64,000 nucleotides of DNA from Actinomycetota bacterium (GCA_030645615.1 JAUSNB010000021.1:1-64000); one strand, 5' to 3'. Positions 1-8,632 are shown, numbered from the stretch's first letter. Made by a program: numbers and translations. The notes: generated by a model not told the origin, from the sequence alone.

Positions 1-2
1 AC

Positions 3-569
3 GACACGGAGACCATCGGCGAGGCCCGCGCCCAGGCGCTGGCCGACCTCGTGCTGGGCGACAGCCAGGCCCACGTCAACCTCGACGTCGTCATCGACCT
101 GGCCACCCTGCTGCGCCTGCGCGAGGACCCCGCCACCCTGCCCGGATCCGGCCCCATCGCCGCCGACGAGGCCCGCGACCTCCTCGCGACCCTGCCCCCC
201 GACGCCCAGGTCACCCTGCGCCGCCTCGTCGCCGACCCCCTCACCGGCCACCTCCTGGACGCCGGCCGCACCCGCTACCGGATCCCCGACCAACTCCGCC
301 GGTTCATCACCGCCCGCGACGGCACCTGCCGGTTCCCCGGCTGCGCCCGCCGCGCCGACCGCTGCCAGGTCGACCACGCCACACCCTGGGACCACGGCGG
401 CGCCACCAGCCGAGCCAACCTCGGCGCACTGTGCACCCGGCACCACCAGCTCAAGACCCACGCCGGCTGGCAGATCACCGCATCCGCCGCCGACGGCACC
501 TGCACCTGGCAATCCCCCCTGGGCCGCACCCACCCCCACGCACCCCCCGACATCCGCGGCAGCGGATAG
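3..569 (+). CDS. DUF222/HNH endonuclease family protein, C-terminal part (cut by window edge)
   Basis: The frame is open from base 3, so the gene begins before the window. The visible 188 residues hold the end of a DUF222 (13E12-type) region and a C-terminal HNH nuclease fold. Two cysteines in CRFPGC are followed by QVDHATPW, which supplies the HNH histidine, and by LCTRHHQLKTH near the end. This family is highly repeated in actinobacterial genomes. Its members are thought to be DNA endonucleases, but most have no assigned role. Nothing nearby gives a partner. The HNH assignment is secure; the biological role is unknown. Confidence 0.9.
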   Translation, partial: DTETIGEARAQALADLVLGDSQAHVNLDVVIDLATLLRLREDPATLPGSGPIAADEARDLLATLPPDAQVTLRRLVADPLTGHLLDAGRTRYRIPDQLRRFITARDGTCRFPGCARRADRCQVDHATPWDHGGATSRANLGALCTRHHQLKTHAGWQITASAADGTCTWQSPLGRTHPHAPPDIRGSG

Positions 570-571
570 CG

Positions 572-1126
572 CTAGTCCCCGGCGAAGTACTCGTCGGCAG
601 GCAACTCGAACACCAGCTCCAGCCCGTCGACAGGATCCTCCTGTTCGCCCACGTGCACCAGGCCAGCCGCACGGACGATGGCCAGGGACGGCTCGTTGTC
701 GGGCGCCACCGTCGCGCGCAGCACCCGCACGTCCGGGTGGCGGGCAGCCGCGTCCCACATCATCGTCGCGATCTCGCGGCCGAAGCCCTGGCCCCGGTAT
801 ACGGGGATCACGCTGTATCCGATCTCGACCATGCCAGCCTGGTCAGGCGGGCCGTGGAAGTTGCCCAGTCCCACGATGGCCGGCTCAACGCCGCGCAGCA
901 CCGCCAGTCGGATCAGCCACGGGTTGACCGAGGGGTCGGTGCGCACCTGGACGATCCGGTACAGGAGCGGCGACGTCCGCGGGTCGAGCACGTTGTGCGG
1001 GTCCGGCAGGGCCAGCGGCACCGGGTCGCTGCTGCCATCACGGCTGAGCAATTGCTCCACGGTGACGAGGACGAGGTCCAGTCGCGGACCGTGCAATACC
1101 GGAGGCAGGTCAAGTGTCACAGGCAA
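572..1126 (-). CDS. GNAT family N-acetyltransferase
   Basis: About 184 residues with the GNAT acetyl-CoA-binding motif A (VIPVYRGQGFGREIA), followed by the typical helix and the strand VLRATVAPDNEPSLAIVRAAGL of motif B. Such enzymes move an acetyl group from acetyl-CoA to an amine; the substrate cannot be told. The listed start is TTG. A GTG two codons inside, with AGGA about eight bases upstream, may be the true start. It lies 3 bp after the DHFR-like gene on the same strand, so the two are probably co-transcribed. Confidence 0.85.
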   Translation of the reverse strand: MPVTLDLPPVLHGPRLDLVLVTVEQLLSRDGSSDPVPLALPDPHNVLDPRTSPLLYRIVQVRTDPSVNPWLIRLAVLRGVEPAIVGLGNFHGPPDQAGMVEIGYSVIPVYRGQGFGREIATMMWDAAARHPDVRVLRATVAPDNEPSLAIVRAAGLVHVGEQEDPVDGLELVFELPADEYFAGD

Positions 1127-1129
1127 TTC

Positions 1130-1651
1130 CTACCGCGACACCGCGTAAGACAGGTTGACCAGCCCGCTGGGGAACGGCTCCACGCCCAGCAGTCGCAAGG
1201 GGGTCGCCACGGGGACCCTGTGGAAGAGAGGCAGGCCGTCGCCGAGCAGCAGCGGCACTTTCGTGAGGAGGAGGTCGTCCACCAGCCCGGCGGCAAGGAA
1301 GTCGCTGATCACGCGGCCCCCGTCGAGGTACACCCGCTCGTGTCCCGTCGCCTCCCAGTGTTCCGCTGCCTGCCTCGGTGCCAGTTGCCAGAAGACCACC
1401 CCGTCGCGAGGCTCCGGCGGCCGGTGGGTGAACACGTACACGGGCCTCCCGCCGAACGGCAGGGGATCGAGATGTGCAATGTGGTCGTACGTGCCCCGGC
1501 CCATCGCCAACGCATCGACCGTGGCCAGGAAGCGGTCATAGCCGTAGTCCTCGCCATCCCCGGCGGCGTCCAGGAGCCATTGCAGGCTTCCGTCGGCTGA
1601 GGCGATGAAGTTGTCGATCGTCGATGCAATGAACACTGAGATACGGGTCAT
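1130..1651 (-). CDS. Dihydrofolate reductase family protein (RibD C-terminal-like)
   Basis: 173 residues that match the small DHFR/RibD-C family throughout. They begin with a strand (RISVFIASTIDNFIA) and contain MGRGTYDH, the HERVYLDGG loop and a C-terminal LLGDGLPLF segment. The family binds NAD(P)H and reduces pterin-like or unknown substrates. Members of this short YyaP/YwjB type are usually not the essential folate enzyme. The ATG start is clear. It is followed on the same strand by the GNAT gene. Confidence 0.85.
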   Translation of the reverse strand: MTRISVFIASTIDNFIASADGSLQWLLDAAGDGEDYGYDRFLATVDALAMGRGTYDHIAHLDPLPFGGRPVYVFTHRPPEPRDGVVFWQLAPRQAAEHWEATGHERVYLDGGRVISDFLAAGLVDDLLLTKVPLLLGDGLPLFHRVPVATPLRLLGVEPFPSGLVNLSYAVSR

Positions 1652-1671
1652 GTCGGAATACCGTAGGACCC

Positions 1672-2199
1672 ATGTTCTTCTTCTTCGGTTTCTGGATCAC
1701 GCTCCTCGTCGGCCTCGCCATCCATGTCCTGGTCGACCGCCACCCCAACCACCGCACGGGTCCGCGGTTCATCGAGCTGGCGCTGCTGTGGGTCATGGTG
1801 TGGGGAGGCATCTACGGCCTGTACGGCGTGCTCGGGCACACCGGCCCGATGTCGGCCGAGGTTGCCGAGAGCATCGGGTACGCACCCAGCATGTTCCAGT
1901 GGGAGGTCGGCTTCGGCGATCTCGCGCTGAGCGTCCTCGGCATCATGTGCCTGCGCTATCGCGACCGCTGGCTGACCGCTGCGGTGGTTGCGGTTGCCGT
2001 GTCCTTCGGTGGCGATGCCATCGGGCACATCATGGAGATGAGCGACGGCAACATGGCTGTCAACAACGTCTGGGCGATGCCAAGTGACATCGCGCAGGCG
2101 GCCGCTGGCATCGTGCTGCTCGTGCTCTACCGTCGCGGCCTCGGCCGGCTGCCGGCACTCCCGAAGCACGGCGTGGTGGGCACCGGATCCGCCACTTAG
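1672..2199 (+). CDS. Small integral membrane protein (DUF6790-like)
   Basis: 175 residues with about four hydrophobic helices: residues 2-20, about 36-54, about 82-110 and about 138-155. There is no signal peptide cleavage site and no catalytic motif. The pattern resembles DUF6790-type membrane proteins of actinobacteria, but I give this family name only as a likeness. It is divergent from the DHFR-like gene, with 20 bp between the starts. Function unknown. Confidence 0.7.
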   Translation: MFFFFGFWITLLVGLAIHVLVDRHPNHRTGPRFIELALLWVMVWGGIYGLYGVLGHTGPMSAEVAESIGYAPSMFQWEVGFGDLALSVLGIMCLRYRDRWLTAAVVAVAVSFGGDAIGHIMEMSDGNMAVNNVWAMPSDIAQAAAGIVLLVLYRRGLGRLPALPKHGVVGTGSAT

Positions 2200-2229
2200 G
2201 GCTGCCACGCCGCGGTCTACCGTGTGCCC

Positions 2230-2533
2230 ATGGCGATGACAGTGCAGGTGACGATCGACTGCGCCGAGCCCCATGCCCTGGCCGACTGGTGGGCCGAGAC
2301 GCTCGGCTGGCTCGTCGAGCGCAAGATGAGGCCTTCATCCGCAGCATGGTCGAGCAGGGCTTCGCGAGACCGGACGAGACGACGCACTGGACATCCGGCA
2401 TGGCGACGCGGACATCGAGGAGGTCCGGGCCGGCCTTGTCGCACGCGGCGCGACCGTCCTGCACTCCGGCAGCCAGGGGCCGCACTCCTAGGTGACCATG
2501 GCGGACCCGGAGGGCAACGAGTTCTGCATCTGA
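2230..2533 (+). pseudogene. Decayed VOC (glyoxalase-like) family gene
   Basis: Three pieces of a glyoxalase/bleomycin-resistance fold protein follow one another in three frames. The start reads VTIDCAEPHALADWW. A second frame gives DEAFIRSMVEQGFARPDETT. A third gives DADIEEVRAGLVARGATVLH and then an in-frame TAG where a Trp codon is expected, before VTMADPEGNEFCI. Two frameshifts and a nonsense codon in about 300 bases mean that it is no longer translated whole. The usual family length is about 115-130 residues, which this stretch would give if repaired. Confidence 0.8.
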
Positions 2534-2561
2534 GAACCCGTTGCCCTGCGAACCTCCGGGC

Positions 2562-3197
2562 CTAGTAGTCGACCTCGACGATCCTCGCGACGCCACCGCT
2601 CACGGTGAACACCACGACGTCGGGGGTCCCGGTGCCAGTTCCGCACTGGGTCGGGCCCTCGCCCACAACCGTCACACTGGACGCGTTCTCGGAGTTGGTG
2701 TCGATATTGATCGGGTATCCGCCGAACGAGCAGCGGTCGTTGATGTGCAGCGACGAGTTCGGCTCCATGGCGTAGTTGCCATCGGAGAGGCCCGTCTTGG
2801 AGTTGTTGGCAGGGTCGATGCTGTTGTTGACGAAGATCACGCCGGCGGCGATGAGGATGCCCGCCAGGATGAGCCCGAGGACGGACAGGATCACACCGGC
2901 GATGCCGAGCCAGAAGCCGGCCTTGGCCATGCCGCCGTTGGTGGCCAGGCCCTGCTTGGCCTTGTTCATGCCGATCTTGCCGAAGATGATGGCGAGGATC
3001 GACGCGATTGTGCCCAGGCAGACGAACTGCAGGATGCCCATGACCAGGGCGGCCGTGCCCATGCCGTTCTGCGGAGCAGCACCCATCGAGCCGGGCGGCG
3101 GCGGGGGCATCGACGGCGGCGGCGGCGGAACGCCGGGACCTGCGGTCGGCGGGACCTCGGATCCTCCGGGCGGGGGCGGGGGCGTGGGATCGCTCAT
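2562..3197 (-). CDS. Proline-rich DUF4190-type membrane protein
   Basis: 211 residues. The start is the ATG at 3197, with GGAAGGAA a few bases upstream, rather than the longer frame. Residues 1-45 are almost all Pro, Gly and Ser, a flexible cytoplasmic tail. Two hydrophobic segments (about 48-70 and 95-122) are joined by a KIGMNKAKQG loop, as in DUF4190 proteins. The remaining outer domain of about 85 residues has two cysteines (DRCSFGGYP and GPTQCGTGT) that may pair. Similar proteins are common in actinobacteria and have no known function. Confidence 0.8.
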   Translation of the reverse strand: MSDPTPPPPPGGSEVPPTAGPGVPPPPPSMPPPPPGSMGAAPQNGMGTAALVMGILQFVCLGTIASILAIIFGKIGMNKAKQGLATNGGMAKAGFWLGIAGVILSVLGLILAGILIAAGVIFVNNSIDPANNSKTGLSDGNYAMEPNSSLHINDRCSFGGYPINIDTNSENASSVTVVGEGPTQCGTGTGTPDVVVFTVSGGVARIVEVDY

Positions 3198-3283
3198 CGA
3201 TCGTTCCTTCCGGTGGTGTTCGTGGTCGGCGCCAGCATGCCAGACGAAGGGCACAACCCGGTACCGATGAGTGCGAGGCCGGC

Positions 3284-3571
3284 TCAGGCGTCAACAGTCA
3301 GGTGCACGGTGACCACGTCCCCCACCTCGAGCCCCTCGGCTGTGCGCACCCGATCCTTCAGCGGCACGATGTACGTCCCGTCCTTGGGAAACAGGGACGT
3401 GGTCCACGTGGTCGACCCGATCCGCGCCTCGACGGGGATCATTCCCCAGCCATAGGTCACCAAGGCTGAGGCTGCCTTGAGCGCATGGGCCTCGTCATCG
3501 GGCACGGTGACGAAGTGGAAAGGCGACGGTCCCCGCCAGAACCACACCTCACCGCTGAACTCCAGGTGCAT
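3284..3571 (-). CDS. DUF1905 domain protein
   Basis: 95 residues covering one DUF1905 domain. The family's features are seen in order: FSGEVWFWRG at the start, HFVTVP, GWGMIPVEARIG, a TSLFPKDGTYIVPLKDRVR stretch and the ending VGDVVTVHLTV. The domain is a small beta-barrel that often stands alone or before a YdeI-type domain. Its role is unknown. The start ATG is clear. It sits 9 bp after the ankyrin gene on the same strand. Confidence 0.85.
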   Translation of the reverse strand: MHLEFSGEVWFWRGPSPFHFVTVPDDEAHALKAASALVTYGWGMIPVEARIGSTTWTTSLFPKDGTYIVPLKDRVRTAEGLEVGDVVTVHLTVDA

Positions 3572-3580
3572 CGCGACAGC

Positions 3581-4273
3581 CTAGGTAGTGCGACCGAGCC
3601 CGGCGAGCCACGCCACAAGATCGTTGGCGCCTGCCCGCTGCGCCGCGCCGATGGGGGTGAGGCCGTCATACCCGACCCAATTGACGTCCGCACCGTGCGC
3701 GAGCAGCAACTCGGCCGCGGACCGCTGGCCCCCGTGGCACGCCCCCCACAAGGCACCCGTCAGCGCATCGGGCGTTACCCCTCCCGATGCGATCATGTCC
3801 GACACCCGGTCGACCAACCCAAGCGCCGCAGCCTCGAACAGGCTGGTTCGCGCGCCACGCTCCAGCAGTCGTCGGGCCGCATCCCATTGGCCGAAGGCCG
3901 TGGCGTCGGCCATCGGGGTCCCCCCGGCAATCACTGACCCCGGAGCCTCAATGTCGGCGCCCGCGTCGAGTAGCGCGTCCAGTGCCGCAACGTCACCGGA
4001 ACTCGCAGCCCAATGAAGGGGTGTCTCTGCATGGTCGCCTTGGAAGGCCACGTTCGGATCAGCGCCATGGGAGACCAAGGCCGCGATTGTCTCCACGACC
4101 CGCGGGAAGCCGCCGGGCCAGTCGGTCGCCACGTGCAGGAGGGTTCGACTTCCCTGGCCCGGGAGGCGGGCGGACGCGAGCCCCGGATGGGCGACCAGCA
4201 GGGCCAGCAGGCTGGCGTCATCCCCGTCGTGCACTGCCGCGACCGCCCGATCTGCCACAGCCCCGTCGATCAT
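3581..4273 (-). CDS. Ankyrin-repeat protein
   Basis: 230 residues from the ATG at 4273, made of about five ankyrin repeats. Clear ones are TLLHVATDW...LVSHGADPNV, TPLHWAASSGDVAALDALLDAGADIEA and SAAELLLAHGADVNWVGYDGLTPI. There is no signal peptide and no second domain, so it is probably a cytoplasmic protein-binding scaffold. Its partner cannot be guessed from context. It is downstream of, and parallel to, the GAF-ANTAR gene. Confidence 0.85.
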   Translation of the reverse strand: MIDGAVADRAVAAVHDGDDASLLALLVAHPGLASARLPGQGSRTLLHVATDWPGGFPRVVETIAALVSHGADPNVAFQGDHAETPLHWAASSGDVAALDALLDAGADIEAPGSVIAGGTPMADATAFGQWDAARRLLERGARTSLFEAAALGLVDRVSDMIASGGVTPDALTGALWGACHGGQRSAAELLLAHGADVNWVGYDGLTPIGAAQRAGANDLVAWLAGLGRTT

Positions 4274-4298
4274 GTGGCAATAGTGCCCGGATCGCCGA

Positions 4299-4937
4299 TC
4301 ACAAGTGGCCCTCGACGACGAGCTGGTCGGCGACCGCTTCGAGCTTGGTGTTGCGCGCCTGGCTGGCGCGGACCAGCATCCCAAAGGCAACGTCGCTGGT
4401 GACCTTGTGCCGTTCCATGAGGATGCCCTCTGCCCGACCGATCACCAATTGGGACGCACCACGGAACTGGACCCGCGCGAGCTTCTGCGCGCTGGCGAAC
4501 GCGACCGCCGCGTGCGAGGCGAACAGCACGCCGATGTCCTCAGACTCGGACGTGAAGGCCCCCGGGGTTCGGGCGAACAGGTTGAGGGCACCTAGGTTCT
4601 CCCCTTCGACGTACAGGTGGAGGGAAAGCATCGCCCCCGCCCCTGCCGTCGCTGCCCGTGCTGAGAACGACGGCCAGCGGGTCTCCGTCGCCAGGTCGTT
4701 CGCGAGGACCGTCGTGGCCAGCCGTACCGCATCGAGGCAGGGACCTTGCCCCACCTCGGTTTGGATCGTGTCGACAACGCGCGGCAACTCGCCGGATGCG
4801 GCGTCAGGCGACACTGACTTCCCCACGACGATGCTGATCGAACCCTCATCGCACCCCGGGATCATCTCGACTGCGGCCGCGACGATCTCCACGAGCGTCA
4901 GGTGAGGCCCGTCCTGGCTCTCCAAGGACCGGGCCAC
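4299..4937 (-). CDS. GAF-ANTAR transcription antiterminator
   Basis: An N-terminal GAF sensor domain is followed by a C-terminal ANTAR RNA-binding domain (about the last 60 residues, with IGRAEGILMERHKVTSDVAF). ANTAR proteins bind paired hairpins in mRNA leaders and let transcription continue. The GTG at 4937 has no ribosome site, but the frame stays open upstream with convincing family sequence (SLAETLSDVARSLESQDG). A strong site AGGAAGGGG lies seven bases before an in-frame ATT at 5012. The protein may therefore be about 237 residues with a rare ATT start. It is divergent from the GGDEF/EAL gene. Confidence 0.85.
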   Translation of the reverse strand: MARSLESQDGPHLTLVEIVAAAVEMIPGCDEGSISIVVGKSVSPDAASGELPRVVDTIQTEVGQGPCLDAVRLATTVLANDLATETRWPSFSARAATAGAGAMLSLHLYVEGENLGALNLFARTPGAFTSESEDIGVLFASHAAVAFASAQKLARVQFRGASQLVIGRAEGILMERHKVTSDVAFGMLVRASQARNTKLEAVADQLVVEGHL

Positions 4938-5041
4938 GTCACTCAGCGTCTCCGCGAGCGACTGGTCGCCATCGCCGGAGAGTGGCGCGGCATCTCCCTC
5001 ATCGGTGGAAATGGCTTGCCCCTTCCTCTGTTAGCCTGTAA

Positions 5042-6586
5042 ATGCGGCAGACCAGTCTTGGTGATCCCAGGGCGATAGGCGCCGGAACGTCAGGACTGCT
5101 CATGTCCCCCATCCCCCTTCACGTGCGACCTGCGCGCGCTCGCGCGATACGGCCTCAGGTGGCGACTGACGCCGCGCACACCTCTCGGAGCATTCTGCCG
5201 CACTCCGAGTCGCACAACGGCCAAGTGTTCGCCGTTGGGCATCATCCCCTCGCCCCAGAGTCGGTGCGGCAGATGCTCGACCACCAGGCCACTCACGACT
5301 CGATCACTGGCCTGATCACCGGCGTGCTGCTTCCCCAGCGAATAGGCGCGGCACTGGAACATCGCAGTCGCCGAGGTGGACAGGTCGCGGTCGGATTCCT
5401 GGGACTGGACCGCTTCAGGCGTGTCAATGAGTCCCTGGGGTACAGCGCTGGCGATGATCTGCTGCGTCAGGTGGCCAGTCGGCTTGCGGGTGAGCTTCGC
5501 GTCGGAGACAGCCTCGCCCGATACTCGGCCGACGAGTTCGTAATCGTGCGGTCCACTGACGTCCAGGACGACGCCGTGGCCCTGGGCCAGCGAATGCTGG
5601 ACTGCCTCTCTGAGCCGTTCGAGCTGGACGGAACGTGCTTCAGTGTGTCTGCCAGCATCGGCGTCGCCACTACCGTCGGCCTACCCGAAGCGGACACGCT
5701 TCTGCTCGCCTCCGCGGCGGCGATGAGTGTGGCCAAGACCCGCGGTGGCAACTGCGTCCACGAGTTCGACGATGCCCTGCGAGCCGAGGCATCCCGACGC
5801 ATGGCCGTGGAATCGGACCTACACACCGCGCTGACGAAGAATGAGCTCGTCCTGCACTACCAGCCGGTGATCGACCTGGACAACGGACGTCCCGCCGGCG
5901 TGGAAGCCCTCGTGCGGTGGCGGTGCGCGGACGGACGTCTCGTCCCGCCGGACGACTTCATCCCCGTCGCCGAGGCCAGCGGCCTGATCGTGGAGTTGGG
6001 CCGATGGGTCCTCGACCAGGCATGCCGCGACGCAGCCCAGTTCACCGGACCGGCAGCCGGGATGCACGTCTCGGTCAACATGTCCGCTCGAGAACTCGCC
6101 CAGCCCGGCCTCGCGGGCCAAGTCCGCGCCACCCTAGCCACCAGCGGGCTGGAACCGACCCGGCTCTTCATCGAGGTGACCGAGTCCGCGCTCATGGTGA
6201 ACGAGGCTCTTGCCGAGCAAACGCTGAAGGAGCTGACCAGGCTGGGCGTACACATCGCCGTCGACGACTTCGGCACCGGCTACAGCTCCCTGCTGTACCT
6301 GCGCCGGTACCCGATCACCATCCTCAAAGTCGATCGCGCGTTCGTCTCGGGCATTGGCGAGAGCACTGACGATGAGGCGATCTGCCGCAGCGTCGTCAGC
6401 CTGTCGCAGGCGCTCAACCTGACCGCGGTCGCCGAAGGCGTCGAAACCCGCCTCCAGGCCGACGCGCTTCGCTCGTACGGATGCCGGTACGCCCAGGGCT
6501 TCCTGTGGTCGGCGGCCGTTCCGCTCGCGGACCTGAACGACACACTGGCCGAGTTGCGCAAAGTGGACCTTCCTCTGGCGGGATAG
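5042..6586 (+). CDS. GGDEF-EAL protein with degenerate GGDEF, probable c-di-GMP phosphodiesterase
   Basis: 514 residues from 5042; an ATG at 5102 with AGGA upstream is an alternative start. The GGDEF domain (about 85-240) has its signature changed to SADEF, so cyclase activity is unlikely. The EAL domain (about 255-505) keeps EALVRW, the NMSAREL segment, FIEVTES, DDFGTGYSS, LKVDRAFV and AEGVET, which hold the metal and general-base residues of active phosphodiesterases. No membrane segment or PAS domain is seen, so it is probably cytoplasmic. It likely lowers c-di-GMP, with the GGDEF part as a possible GTP sensor. Confidence 0.88.
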   Translation: MRQTSLGDPRAIGAGTSGLLMSPIPLHVRPARARAIRPQVATDAAHTSRSILPHSESHNGQVFAVGHHPLAPESVRQMLDHQATHDSITGLITGVLLPQRIGAALEHRSRRGGQVAVGFLGLDRFRRVNESLGYSAGDDLLRQVASRLAGELRVGDSLARYSADEFVIVRSTDVQDDAVALGQRMLDCLSEPFELDGTCFSVSASIGVATTVGLPEADTLLLASAAAMSVAKTRGGNCVHEFDDALRAEASRRMAVESDLHTALTKNELVLHYQPVIDLDNGRPAGVEALVRWRCADGRLVPPDDFIPVAEASGLIVELGRWVLDQACRDAAQFTGPAAGMHVSVNMSARELAQPGLAGQVRATLATSGLEPTRLFIEVTESALMVNEALAEQTLKELTRLGVHIAVDDFGTGYSSLLYLRRYPITILKVDRAFVSGIGESTDDEAICRSVVSLSQALNLTAVAEGVETRLQADALRSYGCRYAQGFLWSAAVPLADLNDTLAELRKVDLPLAG

Positions 6587-6697
6587 GCCTCACGGTGGCC
6601 TGGTTGCGCCCCGCGAACGACGCCGAGGGCACCCCATTGCCGCCAAGGCGCACGTCACTCCCGTTTACCTGCAGCTAGTTGCGGGTACCTACCGGGC

Positions 6698-7639
6698 ATG
6701 CTTGCCGCAGTCATCGCCCCGCCCGAGCCGGTGGGCGCATCACCCGGGACCCTGTTCGCGCAGAAGGCGATCACCGTGCTGCTCATCGGTGCGCCGGTCG
6801 CCGCCGTCGGTGCCGTCGTCTGGCTGGCCCTGCCGCCCACGCCGCTCGACGTGGCGCTCATGCTCGCGATGACCGCTGTCGCGATGATCGGCGTGACCGT
6901 CGGGTTCCACCGCATGCTCACGCACCGGGCATTCACCGCCGCTCCGTGGCTGCGCGACCTGCTGGTGTGGGCCGGGGCCACCTCGCTGGAAGGCTCTCCG
7001 GTCGGCTGGGTCGCCATGCACCGCGAGCACCACCACTACTCGGACACCGGCAAGGACCCGCACTCCCCCCATGCGCACGGATCGGTCGCGCTCGGTACCG
7101 TCCGGGGGTTCGTGCACGCCCATATGGGCTGGCTCATCGAGGGGTTCCCGGCCAAGCCGGAGAAGTATGCCCCCGACCTGCTCGCCGACCGCCGTCTGAT
7201 GCGCATAAATACCTGGTGGTGGATCGCTCCCGTGCTCACGGTCCTCGTCCTGCCCGTGGCCGTCGGCTGGGCTGCCGGGGGCGCCCGCGGGGCGGCGACC
7301 ACGTTCGTATGGGCCGGCCTGCTGCGCGTCGGGCTGGTGCACCACTTCTCGTGGTCAGTGAACTCCGTGTGCCACCTGTGGGGGGACCGCCCGTTCGAGA
7401 CCCGCGATCACTCCCGCAACGTCAGCTGGCTGGCGCTGGTGTCGGCCGGCGAGTCGTGGCACAACGCCCACCACGCCTTCCCCACCCTGGCCCGCCATGG
7501 CGTCGACGAAGGCCAGATGGACCTGGCCGGGGACCTCATCGCATTCCTCGAGCGCCGCGGCTGGGTCACAAACGCGAAGTGGCCGAACCCGGAGATGCTC
7601 GACGCCCGTCGTCGATTTGCGTGGCCCTCCGCCTGCTAG
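6698..7639 (+). CDS. Acyl-CoA/fatty acid delta-9-type desaturase
   Basis: 313 residues with the three histidine boxes of membrane di-iron desaturases in the right order: HRMLTH, HREHHH and HNAHH. Hydrophobic segments lie around residues 20-75 and 170-215. The family inserts a double bond into a fatty acyl chain using O2 and electrons from a reductase. The length and box spacing fit stearoyl-CoA desaturases. It is convergent with the GH114 gene, overlapping it by 4 bp at the stops. Confidence 0.92.
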   Translation: MLAAVIAPPEPVGASPGTLFAQKAITVLLIGAPVAAVGAVVWLALPPTPLDVALMLAMTAVAMIGVTVGFHRMLTHRAFTAAPWLRDLLVWAGATSLEGSPVGWVAMHREHHHYSDTGKDPHSPHAHGSVALGTVRGFVHAHMGWLIEGFPAKPEKYAPDLLADRRLMRINTWWWIAPVLTVLVLPVAVGWAAGGARGAATTFVWAGLLRVGLVHHFSWSVNSVCHLWGDRPFETRDHSRNVSWLALVSAGESWHNAHHAFPTLARHGVDEGQMDLAGDLIAFLERRGWVTNAKWPNPEMLDARRRFAWPSAC

Positions 7640-8412
7640 CCGGTTTGGGGACAGCGGTATGACCACGCATCCAGCCTGAGCCTCTTCAGCTGACCCTGCA
7701 GGCCGTGCCGGGCTGTGACCCGGCAGACTCTCGCTCTCGGCGTGTCCCCATACTCAAGGACGTAGACCGGCTTCCCTGCCGCCACGAACGGTCGGTACCG
7801 GTGGCATTCGTTGTAGGTGACGCATTCCTCGTTGAGCGCCCAGTCGAACCCGGCTACAAGGTCAGGTATCAACTCCACGGCGTTCTTCAAGCCGGGCGAC
7901 ATTCCCGATGCCCGGGCCGAGTCCGCCAGCGCCAGATTGAATGTGATCTGGTCGGTGGCCCGGAGCGGGAACCCGGTGGCGTTTGAGTAGCCATCCACGT
8001 TGTCGAATTCGATCCCGTCACAGCCCTTGCCGGCCAGTCGAGCGATCCGCGCATGCATGACCTGCATGACACCCTCGTTGCGGATGTCGAGCCACCATTC
8101 GCCGGGCCACCCCTTGAGAGGCTTGCCCACGGCAGCAGCGGGGATCTGAGCAGCATCGGCCCGCCAGTCCTCCGTCGACCCAGCCGACATGTAGCACACG
8201 ACGTACTTGCCGCGGGCCTGCAGCCGCGCGATCAGCGCCCGAGGAACGTCAGCGTCGACTTCGACGAGCCGCACCGAGCCCGGAACGTCAAGAACACCGG
8301 TGAACTGAATGTGGTACCCGGCATCTGGTGGCGGGGAGACCGGCGTGGCCGGCGACGAAAACAGCATCGCGCCAGCCAGCAGAGCGGGGAAGACGGCCCA
8401 GAACGCCACCAC
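7636..8412 (-). CDS. Secreted glycoside hydrolase family 114 (endo-alpha-1,4-polygalactosaminidase-like)
   Basis: 258 residues with a short N-terminal hydrophobic signal region (about 3-20). The family signatures are CYMSAGSTEDWR, KGWPGEWWLDIR, the central KGCDGIEFDNVDGY and NEECVTYNECHRY. GH114/TM1410-like enzymes have a TIM barrel and cut galactosamine-containing polysaccharides of cell surfaces or biofilms. The acidic residues in EFDNVD are in the expected active-site strand. It is probably exported. No polysaccharide genes are adjacent. Confidence 0.88.
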   Translation of the reverse strand: MVAFWAVFPALLAGAMLFSSPATPVSPPPDAGYHIQFTGVLDVPGSVRLVEVDADVPRALIARLQARGKYVVCYMSAGSTEDWRADAAQIPAAAVGKPLKGWPGEWWLDIRNEGVMQVMHARIARLAGKGCDGIEFDNVDGYSNATGFPLRATDQITFNLALADSARASGMSPGLKNAVELIPDLVAGFDWALNEECVTYNECHRYRPFVAAGKPVYVLEYGDTPRARVCRVTARHGLQGQLKRLRLDAWSYRCPQTG

Positions 8413-8493
8413 TCGCCGAGTATGCCAGTCAGTCGAGTCAGGCTTTCGTCAAACGTTTTGTCCGTTCGGCGTGCGGACTGACCTTCGTCGTGG

Positions 8494-8509
8494 GGGCTAG
8501 TGCTAACTC
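8494..8509. repeat. Inverted copy of the 16-bp repeat near ssrA
   Basis: GGGCTAGTGCTAACTC matches the reverse complement of GAGTTAGCACTAACCC (9510-9525 and 9533-9548) at 15 of 16 positions. Together the copies bracket the pentapeptide gene. Just outside each side is the same 9-mer TCGTCGTGG (8485-8493 and 9549-9557), the right one running into the ssrA 3' end. Confidence 0.7.
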
Positions 8510-8545
8510 CGCTTCCTCACGCCTCACCTTACAAATCGCTACGTC

Positions 8546-8632
8546 TCAACACGCACGGTTCGCGTTGGTCAGGCCGGTCAGGTCCGCGTTGGCCAGGTCC
8601 GTGTTCGTCGGCGCGGCTGCTTCGTACAGGCC
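8546..8632 (-). pseudogene. Out-of-frame pentapeptide-repeat remnant
   Basis: Just past the stop of the pentapeptide protein, another frame reads LYEAAAPTNTDLANADLTG and ends in a stop at 8546-8548. This is the A(D/N)LxN pentapeptide pattern. It looks like a piece of a longer or second repeat gene separated by a frame change. Confidence 0.55.

Noticed and set aside
431-1600. Plus-strand open frame of 389 codons
   Set aside because: It is antisense to the GNAT and DHFR-like genes and has no family pattern; long shadow frames are normal at this GC content.
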